Source of the DNA: Cymodocea nodosa
Taxonomy: Eukaryota > Streptophyta > Magnoliopsida > Alismatales > Cymodoceaceae
Direction of reading: 5' to 3'
DNA length: 64,000 nucleotides
Assembly: GCA_036874045.1 (NCBI GenBank)
Contig: JAZBRI010000003.1
Location: 508,501 to 572,500, forward strand
The notes beneath the pieces are model-generated. The model had not been told where the DNA came from. It searched no databases and was given only the letters and a program-made list of their open reading frames with translations. The position numbers and the translations under genes are program-made. Of the stretch, positions 63,719-64,000 are shown piece after piece (position 1 is the first letter of the stretch; every line of letters starts with the position of its first letter).

Positions 63719-64000
63719 CTTTCACCGAACAAGACGTCAGTCACGACGATTTACGCAGTTTCCCCAAAATAAACCGCCTCAAGCTACAAAAATCTCTGTC
63801 CACACCACTAATCAAAATCTTCACAAAAAAGAAGAAGAAAATATTTGAACTTCATCATAAAATTGACGTCAGATAACCAACGCAAACCAGAAACAGAACT
63901 TTATCATAAAGAAACCTTCCAGATTGCGACCAAACGAGAACCTGAGTATAAAAAACTTACGATCTTCATAATATGCAACCTTAGATTCCTAGAAATCTAG
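63719..64000. promoter_or_regulatory. Leader and proximal promoter side of the SDIR1-like gene
   Basis: This 280-base edge lies upstream of the minus-strand start codon and so should hold its 5' leader and part of its promoter. No other gene was recognised before the window ends. Confidence 0.5.

Noticed and set aside
1-64000. tRNA, rRNA, CRISPR, bacterial operon or biosynthetic gene cluster
   Set aside because: Looked for on both strands; no tRNA cloverleaf, rRNA, CRISPR-type repeat-spacer array or co-functional gene group was seen.

Overview
The window is nuclear DNA of a flowering plant. It carries intron-rich genes with GT-AG introns, N-terminal targeting or membrane-anchor segments, plant-only families (pectin acetylesterase, DVL/RTFL small peptide, receptor-like cytoplasmic kinase VII, SDIR1-type RING ligase), and AT-rich intergenic DNA full of decayed transposons. 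I cannot place it below the angiosperms from sequence alone. Each multi-exon model below was built by hand from splice sites and protein-family reading. In every case except the short Cys-rich gene the summed exon length is a multiple of three and gives an uninterrupted protein of normal family size, which is the main internal check.

Layout from left to right. A pectin acetylesterase gene lies on the minus strand (1848-6295, 12 exons, 441 aa). A DUF4378/DUF3741 TRM-like gene lies on the plus strand (8193-12337, 4 exons, 906 aa), head-to-head with it across 1.9 kb. A PPR pseudogene on the minus strand (about 12.70-13.12 kb) sits beyond its 3' end. A GT106-type O-fucosyltransferase gene on the minus strand (13774-22509, 10 exons, 567 aa) carries an antisense RTE-like LINE relic in a 2.3-kb intron. 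A small Cys-rich, metallothionein-like transcription unit on the plus strand (TATA box at 24830, poly(A) signal at 25416) has an in-frame UGA between its two Cys-rich blocks.

From about 25.4 to 38.8 kb there is an AT-rich repeat region. It contains a tandem duplication, a hAT transposon relic with an internal 140-bp duplication, a GC-rich island with its own TATA box, and a broken Ty1-copia fossil interrupted by a 220-bp triple tandem repeat and minisatellites.

The gene-rich right half begins with a receptor-like cytoplasmic kinase VII gene (39209-41769, plus, 420 aa). A plastid-type RlmN-like radical-SAM rRNA methyltransferase gene follows (42522-46336, plus, 10 exons, 405 aa). An M-phase phosphoprotein 6 gene for an exosome cofactor is on the minus strand (47596-50702, 190 aa) with a 23-codon upstream ORF. 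A second broken copia fossil, minus-oriented, occupies about 52.1-54.9 kb. A single-exon DVL/ROTUNDIFOLIA small-peptide gene (58126-58392, plus) and an SDIR1-type E3 ubiquitin ligase gene (61130-63718, minus, 8 exons, 284 aa) complete the window.

These are independent housekeeping, cell-wall and signalling genes with no sign of a biosynthetic cluster. I did not find a convincing new multi-gene system. The item most worth a second look is the Cys-rich gene with the in-frame UGA.
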